Positions 27,027-37,688 are shown, numbered from the stretch's first letter. The stretch is 64,000 bases of DNA from Rickettsia endosymbiont of Cantharis rufa (GCF_964026445.1 NZ_OZ032150.1:124001-188000), one strand, 5' to 3'. The notes: generated by a model not told the origin, from the sequence alone. Numbers and translations: made by a program.

Positions 27027-28276
27027 ATGAGAAAAGTAGTAATATCAGGCATGATCGGCAACGCTTTAGAATGGTATGATCATGCATTATATGCACAATT
27101 TGCTTATATTATAGGGTAGCATTTTTTCCCGGATTCAGAAATGCGAGATACTTTAACTTTTGCAGTATTTGCTGCAGGTTTTATAGTACGCCCGCTTGGC
27201 GGTATTATTTTTGGTAATATAGGTGACAGGTTTGGCAGACGTATCGCTTTAGTAGTAGGTATCATAACTATGGTTATACCAACTGCCGGAATAGGTTTAT
27301 TACCAAGCTATAAAACTATTGGTATTGCTGTTCCTATTATTTTAACTATTATCAGACTCATACAAGGCTTTTCTTTAGGAGGCGAATTTAGTGGCTGTAT
27401 TTCTATATAGTTGAGCATGCTGCGCCCCGGCAGAGAGGGTTTGCAGGGAGTGCCTCGTTTGTTAGTATGTGCGGAGGTATGTTACTTGGGCTACTAACTG
27501 CAGCCGGTTTTTCTTATTTCATGCCAGCTGAGGTGCTATTTGAATGGGGCCGGCGAATACCTCTTATTACCGGCTTATTTATTAGTTCTGTAGGTTTATA
27601 TATTAGAAAAAACCTAGCAGAAAGCCCTATTTATAAAAAAGCTAAAGAAACGGGACACTTAGCACGCTTTCCTTTACGTGAAACATTAACAAAATATCCA
27701 AAAGAATTAATAGTTGTACTTGGAATCTATATTACCGTAACTGCTCCTTTCTATACTTCTACAGTTTTTATTGGTAATTTTATGCAAACACTCGGTTATA
27801 CTAATCAGCAAAGCACAATTGTTAGTAGCATAATATTGATAGTAATGATGATTGTATTACCGATATCAGCATATATTTCGGATAAAATAGGGCGTCACCC
27901 TGTGTTAATATGGGGTATTATATTACTAATTATATCTGTCTATCCTATTTTTATAGCTTTAGGATCAATGAATTTTACTTTGGCTATAATATCGCAAGTA
28001 ATATTTGCCGGAATTATCAGTATTTATATGGGACCTGTCCCTACAATTTTAGTAGAGATATTTCCAACCAGTGTAAGATTTACTGGCGTTGCACTTTCTT
28101 ATAACTTTGCTGCTGCAATATTTGGTGGTACTGCCCCGATGGTGGCAATGATATTAGCGAAAGTTACCGGTGATAATTATGCTATTGCATATTATTTAAT
28201 TGCGCTCACTTCATTATCCTCTATAATTCTAAAATTCTATAAAGAGACATATAAAAAAGAATTTGGTAAATTAATT
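27027..28276 (+). pseudogene. MFS transporter (ProP-like) with nonsense and frameshift mutations
   Basis: Reads MRKVVISGMIGNALEWYDHA, then TAG at 27117-27119 in YIIG*HFFPD (relatives have an amino acid such as Gln). A frame from 27120 holds the GDRFGRRIAL loop motif and [14 protein letters not shown], then breaks at about 27405 where one base is lost before VEHAAPAERGF. The last two thirds are open and contain the remaining membrane helices (ADKIGR-like [10 protein letters not shown]). Similar to the intact transporter at 34907. Only fragments could be made. The third segment runs in frame into queH without a stop. Confidence 0.85.
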
Positions 28277-28906
28277 ATGAACGAAGTTTTTGAAGTACCG
28301 GGCGGTGAGAATAACGTCTTATTACATACTTGTTGTGCTCCTTGCGTTGGCCCGTTAATGGAAAAAATGATTGATTCTGGTATTAAATTTACACTTTTTT
28401 TCTATAATCCCAATATCCATCCTAAACAAGAGTATGAGCTTCGGAAAAATGAAAATATACGCTTTGCTGAGAAGCATAATATAGAATTTATCGATGCAGA
28501 CTATGACCCGCAAAACTGGTTTAGGCGCGCTAAAGGTATGGAGTTTGAACCTGAGAGAGGTAAACGCTGCACAATGTGCTTTGATATGCGTTTTGAGCGT
28601 ATGGCTTTATATGCTCATGAAAACGGGTTTAAGGTTATAACTAGCTCGCTTGGTATTTCTAGATGGAAAGATATGAACCAAATTAATGAATCAGGAATTA
28701 GAGCCACATCGCATTATGACGGGATAACTTATTGGACTTATAATTGGCGTAAAGATGGTGGTGCTAGTAAGATGTACGAAATCGCTAAAGAAGAACATTT
28801 TTATAAGCAAGAATTTTGTGGCTGTACACCGTCACTCCGTGATACCAACAATTGGCGAGTAGCTAGCGGCCGCCCTAAGGTTGAGATCGGCAAGGAGTAT
28901 TATTAG
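28277..28906 (+). CDS. queH: Epoxyqueuosine reductase QueH
   Basis: 209 residues from ATG 28277: [20 protein letters not shown] (Cys19, Cys20, Cys23), [36 protein letters not shown] and [12 protein letters not shown]. These are the Cys pairs of QueH (DUF208), the non-cobalamin iron-sulfur enzyme that reduces epoxyqueuosine to queuosine in tRNA. No stop separates it from the transporter remnant upstream, so a longer reading frame begins at 27467. No good ribosome-binding site precedes 28277, so how it is translated is uncertain. Family call is strong. Confidence 0.9.
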   Translation: MNEVFEVPGGENNVLLHTCCAPCVGPLMEKMIDSGIKFTLFFYNPNIHPKQEYELRKNENIRFAEKHNIEFIDADYDPQNWFRRAKGMEFEPERGKRCTMCFDMRFERMALYAHENGFKVITSSLGISRWKDMNQINESGIRATSHYDGITYWTYNWRKDGGASKMYEIAKEEHFYKQEFCGCTPSLRDTNNWRVASGRPKVEIGKEYY

Positions 28907-28965
28907 GACTATAGGCTGTATATGTCATTCTTGCGAAAGCACATGGGTGTCAACTTAAGAAGTGA

Positions 28966-29064
28966 TGTCATTCCCGCGGAAGCGGAAATCCAGGGTAAAG
29001 CGAGATAAATCGAGCTTTTAAAGAGCTTTAAAGTACTGGATTCCTGCTTTCGCAGGAATAACAT
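28966..29064. repeat. Palindromic element, TGTCATTCC type, with a partial second arm upstream
   Basis: TGTCATTCCCGCGGAAGCGG to CTTTCGCAGGAATAACAT encloses AGCTTTTAAAGAGCTTTAAA. A broken extra arm (TGTCATTCTTGCGAAAGCAC) lies at 28924-28943, as if one element had disrupted another. Confidence 0.82.
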
Positions 29065-29288
29065 ATAGTACTAAGACTTTCCAGTTAATAATAACATAAA
29101 AAATTAAAATCACGAAAGATTTAGAACAAGATATTAATAAAAGCGATATAGAAACACTTTCATCTACAGAGATAGAGGATAAGAAACCTGCAAAACTTAG
29201 TTACTCAGTATGCCTAAATGTGATGAATTAGATATTCAAAGAGCAAAAGGCAGAGCTAGAGAATTTGAGTTCTAATATATAAATTTCT
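29065..29288. other. Spacer with traces of a degraded small reading frame
   Basis: Between the repeat and glyQ. Plus-strand traces KITKDLEQDINKSDIETLSS and, in another frame from ATG 29210, a 21-residue ORF (MPKCDELDIQRAKGRAREFE...) ending 29275. These may be remnants of one small gene. I see no regulatory structure. Confidence 0.3.
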
Positions 29289-30155
29289 ATGAAAAAACTA
29301 TCATTTCAGCAAATCATATTAACATTACAAAATTATTGGCAGGATTACGGCTGTGCAATATTACAGCCTTACGATGCACATGTCGGAGCAGGTACGTTTC
29401 ATCCTGCAACGGTGCTTAGATGTCTTGGAACTAAACCTTGGTTCGTTGCTTACGTACAGCCATCAAGAAGACCAGGGGATAGCAGGTATGGCATGCACCC
29501 TAATAGAATGCAGCATTATTACCAATTTCAGGTTATCTTAAAACCCTCTCCCGGTAATATTCAAGATTTATACCTTAAGAGTTTAGAATGTTTAAGCATA
29601 GATTTAAAAACTCATGATATTCGTTTTGTTGAAGATGATTGGAAATCGCCGACCTTAGGGGCTGCCGGGCTCGGCTGGGAAGTATGGTGCAACGGTATGG
29701 AAGTATCGCAATTTACTTATATGCAGCAAATTGGCGGGATTGAATGTCGCCCTGTTGCCGGTGAAATTACTTATGGGCTAGAGCGGCTCGCGTTATACAT
29801 TCAGGGGGTTGATGAAGTAAAAGAGCTTGATTGGAATGGGCAAGTAGGAGAAAAAGCTTTAAAATACGGAGAAGTCGATTTTGAGGCTGAAAGACAATTT
29901 TCAAAATATAATTTAGAGCTTGCGAATAGTGAAATGTTGCTACGGCATTTCAAAGATAGTGAAGAAGAATGCAAAAGACTAGTTGACGGAGATGTGCCGT
30001 TAGCTGCTTATGATGAATGCCTTAAAGCAAGCCATGTGTTTAATCAATTAAATGCACTTGGGGTAATTAGCGTAACCGAGCGTGCTTCTTATGTTTTAAG
30101 AGTGCGTCATTTAGCAAAAATTTGTTGCACAAAATGGTTGGAGATGAACGAGTGA
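29289..30155 (+). CDS. glyQ: Glycine-tRNA ligase alpha subunit
   Basis: 288 residues beginning [20 protein letters not shown], with [40 protein letters not shown] and the class II motif 3 region [17 protein letters not shown]. It forms the catalytic subunit of the bacterial alpha2beta2 enzyme. Its TGA overlaps the GTG start of glyS by four bases (GTGA), so the subunits are translationally coupled. Normal length and intact. Confidence 0.97.
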   Translation: MKKLSFQQIILTLQNYWQDYGCAILQPYDAHVGAGTFHPATVLRCLGTKPWFVAYVQPSRRPGDSRYGMHPNRMQHYYQFQVILKPSPGNIQDLYLKSLECLSIDLKTHDIRFVEDDWKSPTLGAAGLGWEVWCNGMEVSQFTYMQQIGGIECRPVAGEITYGLERLALYIQGVDEVKELDWNGQVGEKALKYGEVDFEAERQFSKYNLELANSEMLLRHFKDSEEECKRLVDGDVPLAAYDECLKASHVFNQLNALGVISVTERASYVLRVRHLAKICCTKWLEMNE

Positions 30156-32146
30156 GTGAATTATTATTAGAGTTATTTAGTGAAGAAATACCAGCATTAA
30201 TGCAAAAAAATGCTGAAGAGGGTTATTTAAACATATTCACGAAAATTTTTGAAGAAAACGAAATATTCGCAAAAGTACAAGTATTTGCGGGACCTCGCAG
30301 GATAACGCTGCATGCTACCCACTTGCCAAAGGTAACTTTACCAAAAGAAGATGAAATTAAAGGACCGAGCATAGATGCTCCGGAAACGTCTATTAACGGA
30401 TTTTGTAAAGCTCATAATGTTGGCAAATTAGAGCTTTCTACTAAATTAATTAATAATCAGCTATATTATTTTTTGATAAAAAAAACAGAAGAAAGAGAAA
30501 TAAAAGAGATTCTATCGGAAATTATCGTAGAGGCTATTAATAAATATAGCTGGGCGAAATCAATGTTTTGGGGTGATTACAAAATAAAATGGATTAGACC
30601 CCTGCGTAACATTTTATGTATATTTGACGGGGAAATATTACCGCTGCAATTTGGGCATTTAACCGCTAATAATATTACGTATGGACACCGTCTAACTGAT
30701 AATAAAAAATTAGAAGTAATGGATTTTGAAGATCATAGAAATAAGCTTTTAGAAAATCATGTTATTTTAGAAAGAACAAAGAGAGAAGAAATAATTAAGA
30801 CCGGCTTATTGGAACTGGCAAATTTTCATGATTTAACTATAAAAGAAGAGGCGCGTTTAATAGAAGAGGTAGCGGGTCTTACTGAATTTCCTGTTGTATT
30901 ACTTGGAAAAATACCGCAGAAATTCTTAGAACTACCTAAAGAAGTATTAATTTCCTCGATGCGTACGCATCAAAAATATTTTTGTCTATTCGATAAAGCG
31001 GGAAATTTTGCCCCGTATTTTCTCTTTGTCAGTAATGGTAGATTTGCCAATAGTGAGTTAATTGTACAAGGTAATGAAAAGGTATTATCTGCAAGACTTT
31101 CCGATGCCGTATATTTCTATAAACAAGATATCTCTAAAACTTTAGAATCAAATTTAGACAAGCTACTAGCAGTAACATTTCATGCAAAGCTTGATAATTT
31201 GAAAGAAAAAATTAATCGTATAATCAAAATTTGTAATTATATAGCTCCAAATAATAAAGATTTAATTACGGCGGCGAAAATTTGCAAGAGCGATCTTGTT
31301 TCTGAAATGGTCGGGGAATTTCCTGATTTACAAGGTATTATGGGTTATTATTATGCAAAGCATGAAGAGCTAAATGAAGAAGTAGCTATGGCAATTAGAG
31401 ACCATTACAAACCGCAAGGTCTAAGCGACAATGTGCCAAGCGGAAATGCTGCGTTGCTTGGACTAGCTGATAAAATAGATAGTTTAGTAGGTTTGATGAT
31501 AGCAGGCGAAGCTCCTACAGGTTCAGGCGATCCCTATGCCTTAAGGCGTCAAGCCCTCGGTATAATAAGAATAATACTTGAAAATAAATTAGAGTTACAA
31601 CTTACTGATTTAATTAGTTTTTCCATAAGCTTATATAAAGACTCATCTGATAAAGATAAAGATTTAATAATATCTTTCATTGAAGAAAGAATAAAATTCT
31701 ATTTCAAAAATAATTATGATATTTCATTAATTAATGCAGTTCTTGACTTAAATTTAGTAGATACAAAATTTAAGCTTGATGCGTTAAAAGAATTTTTAGC
31801 AGAAGATGTGGGAAAGGAATTATTAAATGCCTATAAACGAGCAAATAATATAATCAGCGATCAGAAAATTACCGGCTTAGTTGATGCGAGTCTTTTTAGT
31901 ACACAACCTGAAAAAGAATTATTTGAAGTGATGCAAAAAATTTCTCCGCAAGTTACAGATAGTATATCAGATAAAGATTACAACAAGGCCCTAAATTTAT
32001 TATCGTCTCTATTAACTCCAATTACTAGCTTTTTTGATAATGTACTAGTTAATGATCCTGATTCAAAAATTGCAGGGAATCGTTTGTTATTACTGCAAGA
32101 TATTTGTAATTTTTTTGATAAAATAGCTAAGTTTAACCGCTTATGA
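30152..32146 (+). CDS. glyS: Glycine-tRNA ligase beta subunit
   Basis: 664 residues if started at GTG 30152, which gives the canonical (M)[18 protein letters not shown]-terminus and a GTGA overlap with glyQ. An ATG at 30122 in frame is less likely. It contains the B5-like and HD-like domains ([19 protein letters not shown] [33 protein letters not shown]) and a C-terminal anticodon-binding DALR-like region. The beta subunit binds tRNA-Gly. A palindromic element follows the stop. Confidence 0.96.
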   Translation: MSELLLELFSEEIPALMQKNAEEGYLNIFTKIFEENEIFAKVQVFAGPRRITLHATHLPKVTLPKEDEIKGPSIDAPETSINGFCKAHNVGKLELSTKLINNQLYYFLIKKTEEREIKEILSEIIVEAINKYSWAKSMFWGDYKIKWIRPLRNILCIFDGEILPLQFGHLTANNITYGHRLTDNKKLEVMDFEDHRNKLLENHVILERTKREEIIKTGLLELANFHDLTIKEEARLIEEVAGLTEFPVVLLGKIPQKFLELPKEVLISSMRTHQKYFCLFDKAGNFAPYFLFVSNGRFANSELIVQGNEKVLSARLSDAVYFYKQDISKTLESNLDKLLAVTFHAKLDNLKEKINRIIKICNYIAPNNKDLITAAKICKSDLVSEMVGEFPDLQGIMGYYYAKHEELNEEVAMAIRDHYKPQGLSDNVPSGNAALLGLADKIDSLVGLMIAGEAPTGSGDPYALRRQALGIIRIILENKLELQLTDLISFSISLYKDSSDKDKDLIISFIEERIKFYFKNNYDISLINAVLDLNLVDTKFKLDALKEFLAEDVGKELLNAYKRANNIISDQKITGLVDASLFSTQPEKELFEVMQKISPQVTDSISDKDYNKALNLLSSLLTPITSFFDNVLVNDPDSKIAGNRLLLLQDICNFFDKIAKFNRL

Positions 32147-32160
32147 TTGAAACTTTCCTA

Positions 32161-32280
32161 TGTCATTCCCGCGAAAGCGGGAATCCAGAAAAAAGCGAAA
32201 TTATTTGAGTTTTTAATTTTAAAAATTTAGTGTCTTTATACTTCTTAGTGACTGGATTCCCGCTTCTGCGGGAATGACAT
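32161..32280. repeat. Palindromic element, TGTCATTCC type
   Basis: TGTCATTCCCGCGAAAGCGG and CCGCTTCTGCGGGAATGACA are facing arms; the centre is AT-rich. It separates glyS from tsaC. Confidence 0.9.
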
Positions 32281-32320
32281 AGAGAAGCAGATATATAACA
32301 AAACCAAAATAACTAAATTA

Positions 32321-33259
32321 ATGATCAGTAAAGCTGTTGAATATATAAAATCAGGTAAAGTAGTAGTATTCCCAACCGAAACAGTTTATGGAATCGGAGT
32401 GGATGCTACTAATAATGAAGCTTGTTTAAAGATTTTTCAGTTTAAAAATCGCCCTGTTATCAATCCGCTTATCGTACATGTTTCTTCTATAGAGCAAGCA
32501 AAAGAAATAGGAGAGTTTAATGATTTAGCTACAAAAATAGCAGAAAAATTTTGGCCTGGACCATTATCTATAGTTGTGCCTTTAAAAGAGAGTGCAAATA
32601 TTGCTCCTAGCGTAACGGCAGGACTTAATACAATAGCACTTCGGGTACCGTCCTACCCCGTAGCATTAGAGCTTATAAGACAATCAGGCGTACCAATAGC
32701 TGCTCCAAGCGCTAATCCCTCAAACTATATTAGCCCAACTAATAGTGAGCATGTTGCAAAGCATTTTTCAGAAAATGCTGAAATTTTTATTTTAGCACCT
32801 GAAATATATCAATCTGAATATGGCCTAGAGTCAACGATAATTGATACTACAGCGACTAACCCTACTATACTTAGAGAAGGGTTTATAACTGCTGAAATTT
32901 TAGAAGAGTTACTTTGGATAAAAATTCTTAGAGCATCAGAGACAAGTGCTATAAAAGCTTCAGGTATGCTTGCAAAACACTATTCACCAAAAGTACCGGT
33001 TAGGCTAAATGCTATAAATTTAGAAGATAAGGAAATCGGCTTAAATTTTGGTAATAGCAATCTTACTGGAAAATTTTCATTAAATCTAAGCACCAAAGGT
33101 GATCTTATAGAAGCTGCTGCAAATCTTTATTCATATTTAAGAATACTTGACGACTATGCTGTATCTCATGATATAAGCGGTATAGCAATTAGTACCATAC
33201 CCTCAGTAAATATCGGTGCTGCGATTAATGACCGTCTAAAACGTGCTGCAAAATTATAA
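32321..33259 (+). CDS. tsaC: L-threonylcarbamoyladenylate synthase (Sua5/YwlC long form)
   Basis: 312 residues. YrdC core with VVFPTETVYGIGVDATNNEA, KNRPVINPLIVHV, FWPGPLSIVVPLK, LRVPSYPVALELI and APSANPSNYISPT, followed by the C-terminal Sua5 domain (SGMLAKHYSPKVPVRL). It makes threonylcarbamoyl-AMP from Thr, bicarbonate and ATP for the t6A37 modification of ANN-decoding tRNAs. Start ATG 32321. Normal length for Sua5 forms; intact. It is followed 60 bp later by IS1 debris. Confidence 0.95.
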   Translation: MISKAVEYIKSGKVVVFPTETVYGIGVDATNNEACLKIFQFKNRPVINPLIVHVSSIEQAKEIGEFNDLATKIAEKFWPGPLSIVVPLKESANIAPSVTAGLNTIALRVPSYPVALELIRQSGVPIAAPSANPSNYISPTNSEHVAKHFSENAEIFILAPEIYQSEYGLESTIIDTTATNPTILREGFITAEILEELLWIKILRASETSAIKASGMLAKHYSPKVPVRLNAINLEDKEIGLNFGNSNLTGKFSLNLSTKGDLIEAAANLYSYLRILDDYAVSHDISGIAISTIPSVNIGAAINDRLKRAAKL

Positions 33260-33319
33260 ATTTCGGTGTTCTGTTTGCATTAACAGCTTTCTGATGATAT
33301 TTGGTCATTACATAATTAT

Positions 33320-34151
33320 GATCGCACCTCCATTTTACAGATGTGGATATTAAAAGGCTATACGTTCAATAAGAGTTCCGATGACTTTATCATGAATATC
33401 CAATGACTTGGAAAAACAAATTGTTTTACGTGTCAGTCTTTTGCATCTTGTTCTAAGATTTAAGTTACCCCGTTCTATCCGTTGAGTATATTTTTTTACT
33501 AACAATGTGTTTTTTGGGATCTAATAACCTAGCATAACTTCCCTATCCATCTGTAAAGTAAAAAGTAACCTTAAAATCCTCCGGTTTTTTTTCAGTAATG
33601 ATTCTGATGTGCTATCACATCTTGTACCAAAAGTATAAGCAACTACTTTTAACAAAATCTTATCCAAAGAATATCAAAGCCATCTTTGTTTGGATTTATT
33701 CTGTACATAAGGCCATTGTTCATCTATTTCAGGAGCAATAATTACTTCTATCGTATTGATAGAATGATTTATCTTTTTTAACGCTAGATTTTTTTAAAAC
33801 ACGGATAACCGTATTGATACCCACTTTTAATACTCTTACTGTATCCCTAACTCCAGAGCCATTGATTGACATATCTACTATCTGAGTCTTGACTCCAGGC
33901 TTAGAGGCATTATTAATATATTACAGTTAAAAATATCGATTACACTGCTTGCATTGATATCTCTGTTGTTTTGAAATTGAATATCCCGCCTTTACTACTT
34001 TTTCTGTGTCGTTATAATATCTACACTTAACATCTATTCTTGATCTACACTTAACATATATTCTTGTCATAACTCCTTAACTATAATTCTCTCTTATTAC
34101 TGTTTGAGGATTATAGATTATTCATGCTAAGCTGCAATACGGGGCACGACC
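33320..34151 (-). mobile_element. IS1-family element, full length 832 bp, reversed, decayed
   Basis: Ends GATCGCACCTCC and the complement of GGTCGTGCCCCG bound a copy nearly identical to the one at 1298, with one extra T in a T-run. The same Trp-to-stop changes occur in insB. Directly to its right, 34152-34170 repeats 19 bases that stand just left of the copy at 1298. This suits the right half of an IS1-into-IS1 insertion. Its left flank is the spacer after tsaC. Confidence 0.9.
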
Positions 34152-34610
34152 AAAAAAGATAAATCATTCTATCAATACGATAGAAGTAATTATTGCTCCT
34201 GAAATAGATGAACAATGGCCTTATGTACAGAATAAATCCAAACAAAGATGGCTTTGATATTCTTTGGATAAGATTTTGTTAAAAGTAGTTGCTTATACTT
34301 TTGGTACAAGATGTGATAGCACATCAGAATCATTACTGAAAAAAAACCGGAGGATTTTAAGGTTACTTTTTACTTTACAGATGGATAGGGAAGTTATGCT
34401 AGGTTATTAGATCCCAAAAAACACATTGTTAGTAAAAAATATACTCAACGGATAGAACGGGGTAACTTAAATCTTAGAACAAGATGCAAAAGACTGACAC
34501 GTAAAACAATTTGTTTTTCCAAGTCATTGGATATTCATGATAAAGTCATCGGAACTCTTATTGAACGTATAGCCTTTTAATATCCACATCTGTAAAATGG
34601 AGGTGCGACC
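34152..34610 (+). mobile_element. IS1-family element, 3' part (459 bp)
   Basis: Begins mid-element (AAAAAAGATAAATCATTCT) and runs to the right terminus GGAGGTGCGACC at 34610. It carries insB from NHSINTIEVIIAPEIDEQWP through [14 protein letters not shown], with the shared TGA and TAG codons. It complements the 5' part at 930-1297 with a 19-base overlap. Confidence 0.88.
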
Positions 34611-34756
34611 GCTTTATCGCACTCTGCTAGTTCTTTTTCAAGATTATTCACAATGTACTTAGATTCATCATTAGATAAAGATAGATTAGGCAAATAGTTA
34701 CGAAAGCATATTGCTACTACCACAAGAATTAAAATACCGACAATTAAATATTTATA
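34611..34756 (-). pseudogene. Beheaded small membrane-protein gene
   Basis: The minus strand reads KYLIVGILILVVVAICFRNY then LPNLSLSNDESKYIVNNLEK and ELAECDKA up to the IS1 border at 34610. One membrane helix is followed by a charged region, as in small anchored proteins. There is no start codon (a stop precedes KYL) and the 3' end is cut by IS1. Family not recognised. Confidence 0.4.
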
Positions 34757-34906
34757 TCACATATGTGCTTATGATTTTATTGTAATTTATAATATATAAA
34801 AAAATTAAATATTATAAAGGTTAATTTATAATATTATAAATTACACTTTATAAATGATGTAACTTGTCTATAATAACTAATTAGTAATTAAGTTATTTAA
34901 AGCTCG

Positions 34907-36178
34907 ATGAATAAATCTAAGTTCATTTTTTTATCTGCTATTTCAGGCAATGTACTCGAATATTATGATTTTACGGTATATTCAGTTTTTTCGCTGATTA
35001 TTGGACAAGTTTTTTTTCCCGGTGAATCGGAATTTATGCGTATTCTTTTAAGCCTTGGGGTTTTTGCGGTCGGTTTTTTGACAAGACCTATAGGGGGCAT
35101 ATTATTTGGTTATATCGGTGATAGATACGGTAGACGTATCGCTTTAATAATATCGATGCTAGGTATGACCGTTCCAACCTTTATTATGGGACTCATACCA
35201 TCATATGCAAGTATTGGGATTTATGCCCCTATAACATTAGTTATAATGAGGCTTATTCAAGGTTTATGTATTAGTGGTGAAGGAACGGGAGCAGCTATTT
35301 TTATCCTAGAACATCATCAAAACTTAAGACCCGGTTTTACGGCAGGTTTGGTTCACGGCTCAAATATTGCCGGTACTTTAATTGCAACATTTATCGGTAT
35401 TATAATCGAGCGTTATTTTTCTCATATAGATTTTGCTTGGCGTTTTGCTTTTCTGCTTGGCGGATTTATGGGTCTTGCCGGATTTTACTTGCGATTGCGC
35501 GTATCGGAAACACCGATTTTTAAAATGCTTGAGAAAAAGAAACAAGTTCTTAAAGCACCTTTTTCCAACGTAATTAGAACTGCTTGGAGATCTATGGTTT
35601 TAACCATGTGTATAGGTGCTATCGCTAGTAGCGTTATGTATTTAGTAAAAACTTATATAAATGTTTTCTATTATAATGTAATGCATCTTAGCAATACTAT
35701 TGCTTTATCATATTTGGCTTATAGTTCGTTTATTGCGATGATAGCGATGCCGCTTGCCGGCGGTACTGCCGATATTATCGGAAAATTTAAAATGGCAATG
35801 CTTGTAGGAGTTGCTATCTTAATATTAATCTTACCTACTATGTTACTCATGTCATCAGAAGAGATGTGGCAACAAATTATAGCTCTTACAATGCTTGGTA
35901 TGCTTGCAGGAAGTATAGCAGGTACGGCTTATATATTCGTTATATCCTTATTTACGGCAGAACAAAGATTTACCGGTGTTGCTTTCAGCTACAATTTTGC
36001 AATAGCGATATTCGGCGGAACTTCACCTATTATTTCTCGTTGGCTTGTAGAGCATACAGGCTTATTTTATGCTCCGGCTTTTTATATCATAATCATTGCT
36101 GCCGCATTTTTAGTGATTATGTATATGATGAGGAAAGTAATTAAATCGTTGCTTAATAATTATGAACATAGAAAATAA
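34907..36178 (+). CDS. proP: MFS transporter, ProP-like (proline/betaine type)
   Basis: 423 residues with about 12 membrane helices: MNKSKFIFLSAISGNVLEYY with the family's G-N-x-L-E-x-Y-D motif, loop 2-3 GYIGDRYGRRIALI, and RLIQGLCISGEGTGAAIFI. These match the metabolite:H+ symporter (proline/glycine betaine, citrate) subfamily. Rickettsia carry several paralogues; the exact solute cannot be told. The stop overlaps the hemF start by 17 bp. It is the intact counterpart of the broken transporter at 27027. Confidence 0.85.
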   Translation: MNKSKFIFLSAISGNVLEYYDFTVYSVFSLIIGQVFFPGESEFMRILLSLGVFAVGFLTRPIGGILFGYIGDRYGRRIALIISMLGMTVPTFIMGLIPSYASIGIYAPITLVIMRLIQGLCISGEGTGAAIFILEHHQNLRPGFTAGLVHGSNIAGTLIATFIGIIIERYFSHIDFAWRFAFLLGGFMGLAGFYLRLRVSETPIFKMLEKKKQVLKAPFSNVIRTAWRSMVLTMCIGAIASSVMYLVKTYINVFYYNVMHLSNTIALSYLAYSSFIAMIAMPLAGGTADIIGKFKMAMLVGVAILILILPTMLLMSSEEMWQQIIALTMLGMLAGSIAGTAYIFVISLFTAEQRFTGVAFSYNFAIAIFGGTSPIISRWLVEHTGLFYAPAFYIIIIAAAFLVIMYMMRKVIKSLLNNYEHRK

Positions 36179-37001
36179 AGAAATAACAAATCGTTGGTTT
36201 ACTAATTTACGTGATTTATTGTGCAAAGAATTTGAAAAAATCGAAGAAGGATATGCACAGACAAAAGGTTTAAAACCGGCTAAGTTTGTACGCTCAAGTT
36301 GGGAGCGTAACGGTGGCGGTGGCGGTGTTATGTCTCTCATGAAAGGAGAAGTATTTGAAAAAGTCGGAGTTAATATTTCTACCGTATTCGGTGAATTTTC
36401 TCCCAAATTCCGCAGCGAAATTCTAGGAGCAGAGCTAGACGGAAAATTCTTTGCAACCGGTATCTCTGTAGTTGCACATCTTAAATCACCGTTAATTCCT
36501 GCAATGCATTTCAATACTCGTTATATAGAAACTTCTAAAAGTTGGTTTGGTGGTGGTAGTGATTTAACGCCCTTTTATCCGGAAGAACATGAAGCGGCAA
36601 AGTTTCATGAAGCTTTTAAAGAAGCGTGCGATAAATATGATCCTAGCTATTACCCTAAATTTAAAAAACAATGTGATGAATATTTTTATCTAAAGCACAG
36701 AAAAGAACCAAGAGGAGTAGGCGGAATATTCTATGATTACTTAAATAGCGGTAATTTTGAACAGGATTTCGGTTTTACCAGGGATGTAGGTAAAGCTTTA
36801 TTAGCGGTATATCCTGAAATCGTTAGAAGCAAGTTATTTTTACCTTGGACTTTAGAGCAGAAGGAATACCAGCTTATAAGGCGAGGTAGATATGTAGAAT
36901 TTAATCTATTATATGATCGCGGTACTAAATTCGGTTTAATGACTGATGGAAATGTAGAGGCAATATTAATGTCATTGCCACCTGAAGTAAAGTTTAATTG
37001 A
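36162..37001 (+). CDS. hemF: Oxygen-dependent coproporphyrinogen III oxidase
   Basis: 279 residues: KFVRSSWERNGGGGGVMSLM, ISVVAHLKSPLIPAMHFNTR, WFGGGSDLTPFYPEEHEAAK, RGVGGIFYDYL and RRGRYVEFNLLYDRGTKFGL. These are the conserved blocks of HemF, which oxidatively decarboxylates coproporphyrinogen III to protoporphyrinogen IX in heme synthesis. It overlaps the transporter gene by 17 bp, which suggests co-transcription but not a shared function. Intact, slightly shorter than enterobacterial HemF. Confidence 0.97.
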   Translation: MNIENKEITNRWFTNLRDLLCKEFEKIEEGYAQTKGLKPAKFVRSSWERNGGGGGVMSLMKGEVFEKVGVNISTVFGEFSPKFRSEILGAELDGKFFATGISVVAHLKSPLIPAMHFNTRYIETSKSWFGGGSDLTPFYPEEHEAAKFHEAFKEACDKYDPSYYPKFKKQCDEYFYLKHRKEPRGVGGIFYDYLNSGNFEQDFGFTRDVGKALLAVYPEIVRSKLFLPWTLEQKEYQLIRRGRYVEFNLLYDRGTKFGLMTDGNVEAILMSLPPEVKFN

Positions 37002-37125
37002 CTTTTTTAAAATCATGACCGAAATAATAAAACGCTATTTCGATGTGTCGAAACCTTTGTCAAAAGTGAGGGTATTTTTCACAAAATCGATGCAATCCTT
37101 GGCTTCACGGTCTATAGCAAATTTT

Positions 37126-37352
37126 TTACTTTGTAAGTTTAGGTGGTAAATAATTTTCTTTTGAGATTACTTTTTTATCGGTTTTATTTTCTAGAGCCGT
37201 TTTAGCGTTTTTAGCTATACTTCCTTCTATTTTACCTGCAACCTTATTTTCTTCCATTCCTGTCGCATTATTAGTTTATGCTACCTGACCGAGTAGATAA
37301 TTCAGCAAGGGCAGTAAAAACTAATTCTGCTTCATTCATGTGATCACGTTTT
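37126..37352 (-). pseudogene. dinD-like DNA-damage-inducible protein, C-terminal remnant
   Basis: In two adjacent minus-strand frames the sequence reads MNEAELVFTALAELSTRSGS and MEENKVAGKIEGSIAKNAKT, then KVISKENYLPPKLTK with TAA at 37126-37128. The AELVFTALAELSTR..MEENK..G..AKNA..E..TxKxVISxxNYLPP pattern matches the end of DinD family proteins. Stops and a frameshift separate the two pieces, and the 5' part is replaced by IS3 at 37353. DinD inhibits RecA filaments in E. coli; no function remains here. Confidence 0.65.
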
Positions 37353-37475
37353 TGATGTGGCTATAGTTTTTCAGACAGTTAATAATAGACGATATTAATA
37401 GTAGGGATAAAAATACCAGATATAAAGCCAAAGATATATCCAGCTGAATTTAAAGAATCAGCGATTAGATTAGCC
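37353..37475 (+). mobile_element. IS3-family element, left end only (about 122 bp, worn)
   Basis: Left terminus TGATGTGGCTATAGTTTTTC and the start of orfA, in which the ATG has become ATA and several bases differ from the intact copies (ACAGTT for AAAGTT, AATAG for AACAG). It ends at an IS1 fragment at 37476. This copy is older or more mutated than the others. Confidence 0.85.
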
Positions 37476-37688
37476 GGTCGCACCTCCATTTTACAGATGT
37501 GGGTATTAAATGCTATACGTTCAATAAGAGTCCCGATGACTTTATCATGAATATCCAATGACTTGGAAAAACAAATTGTTTTACGTGTCAGTCTTTTGCA
37601 TCTTGTTCTAAGATTTAAGTTACCCCGTTCTATCCGTTGAGTATATTTTTTACTAACAATGTGTTTTTTGGGATCTAATAACCTAGCA
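37476..37688 (-). mobile_element. IS1-family element, 3' fragment, reversed (213 bp)
   Basis: Starts with GGTCGCACCTCC and encodes on the minus strand [20 protein letters not shown], ..., [20 protein letters not shown], the end of IS1 InsB. It breaks off at the codons for the TDGWGSYARLL region, where a complete IS1 begins in the opposite orientation. Confidence 0.88.

Noticed and set aside
27467..28906. A single 479-residue transporter-QueH protein as an intact gene
   Set aside because: The transporter half lacks its first helices because of an upstream stop and a lost base. I annotate a pseudogene plus queH and keep the fusion as a question.
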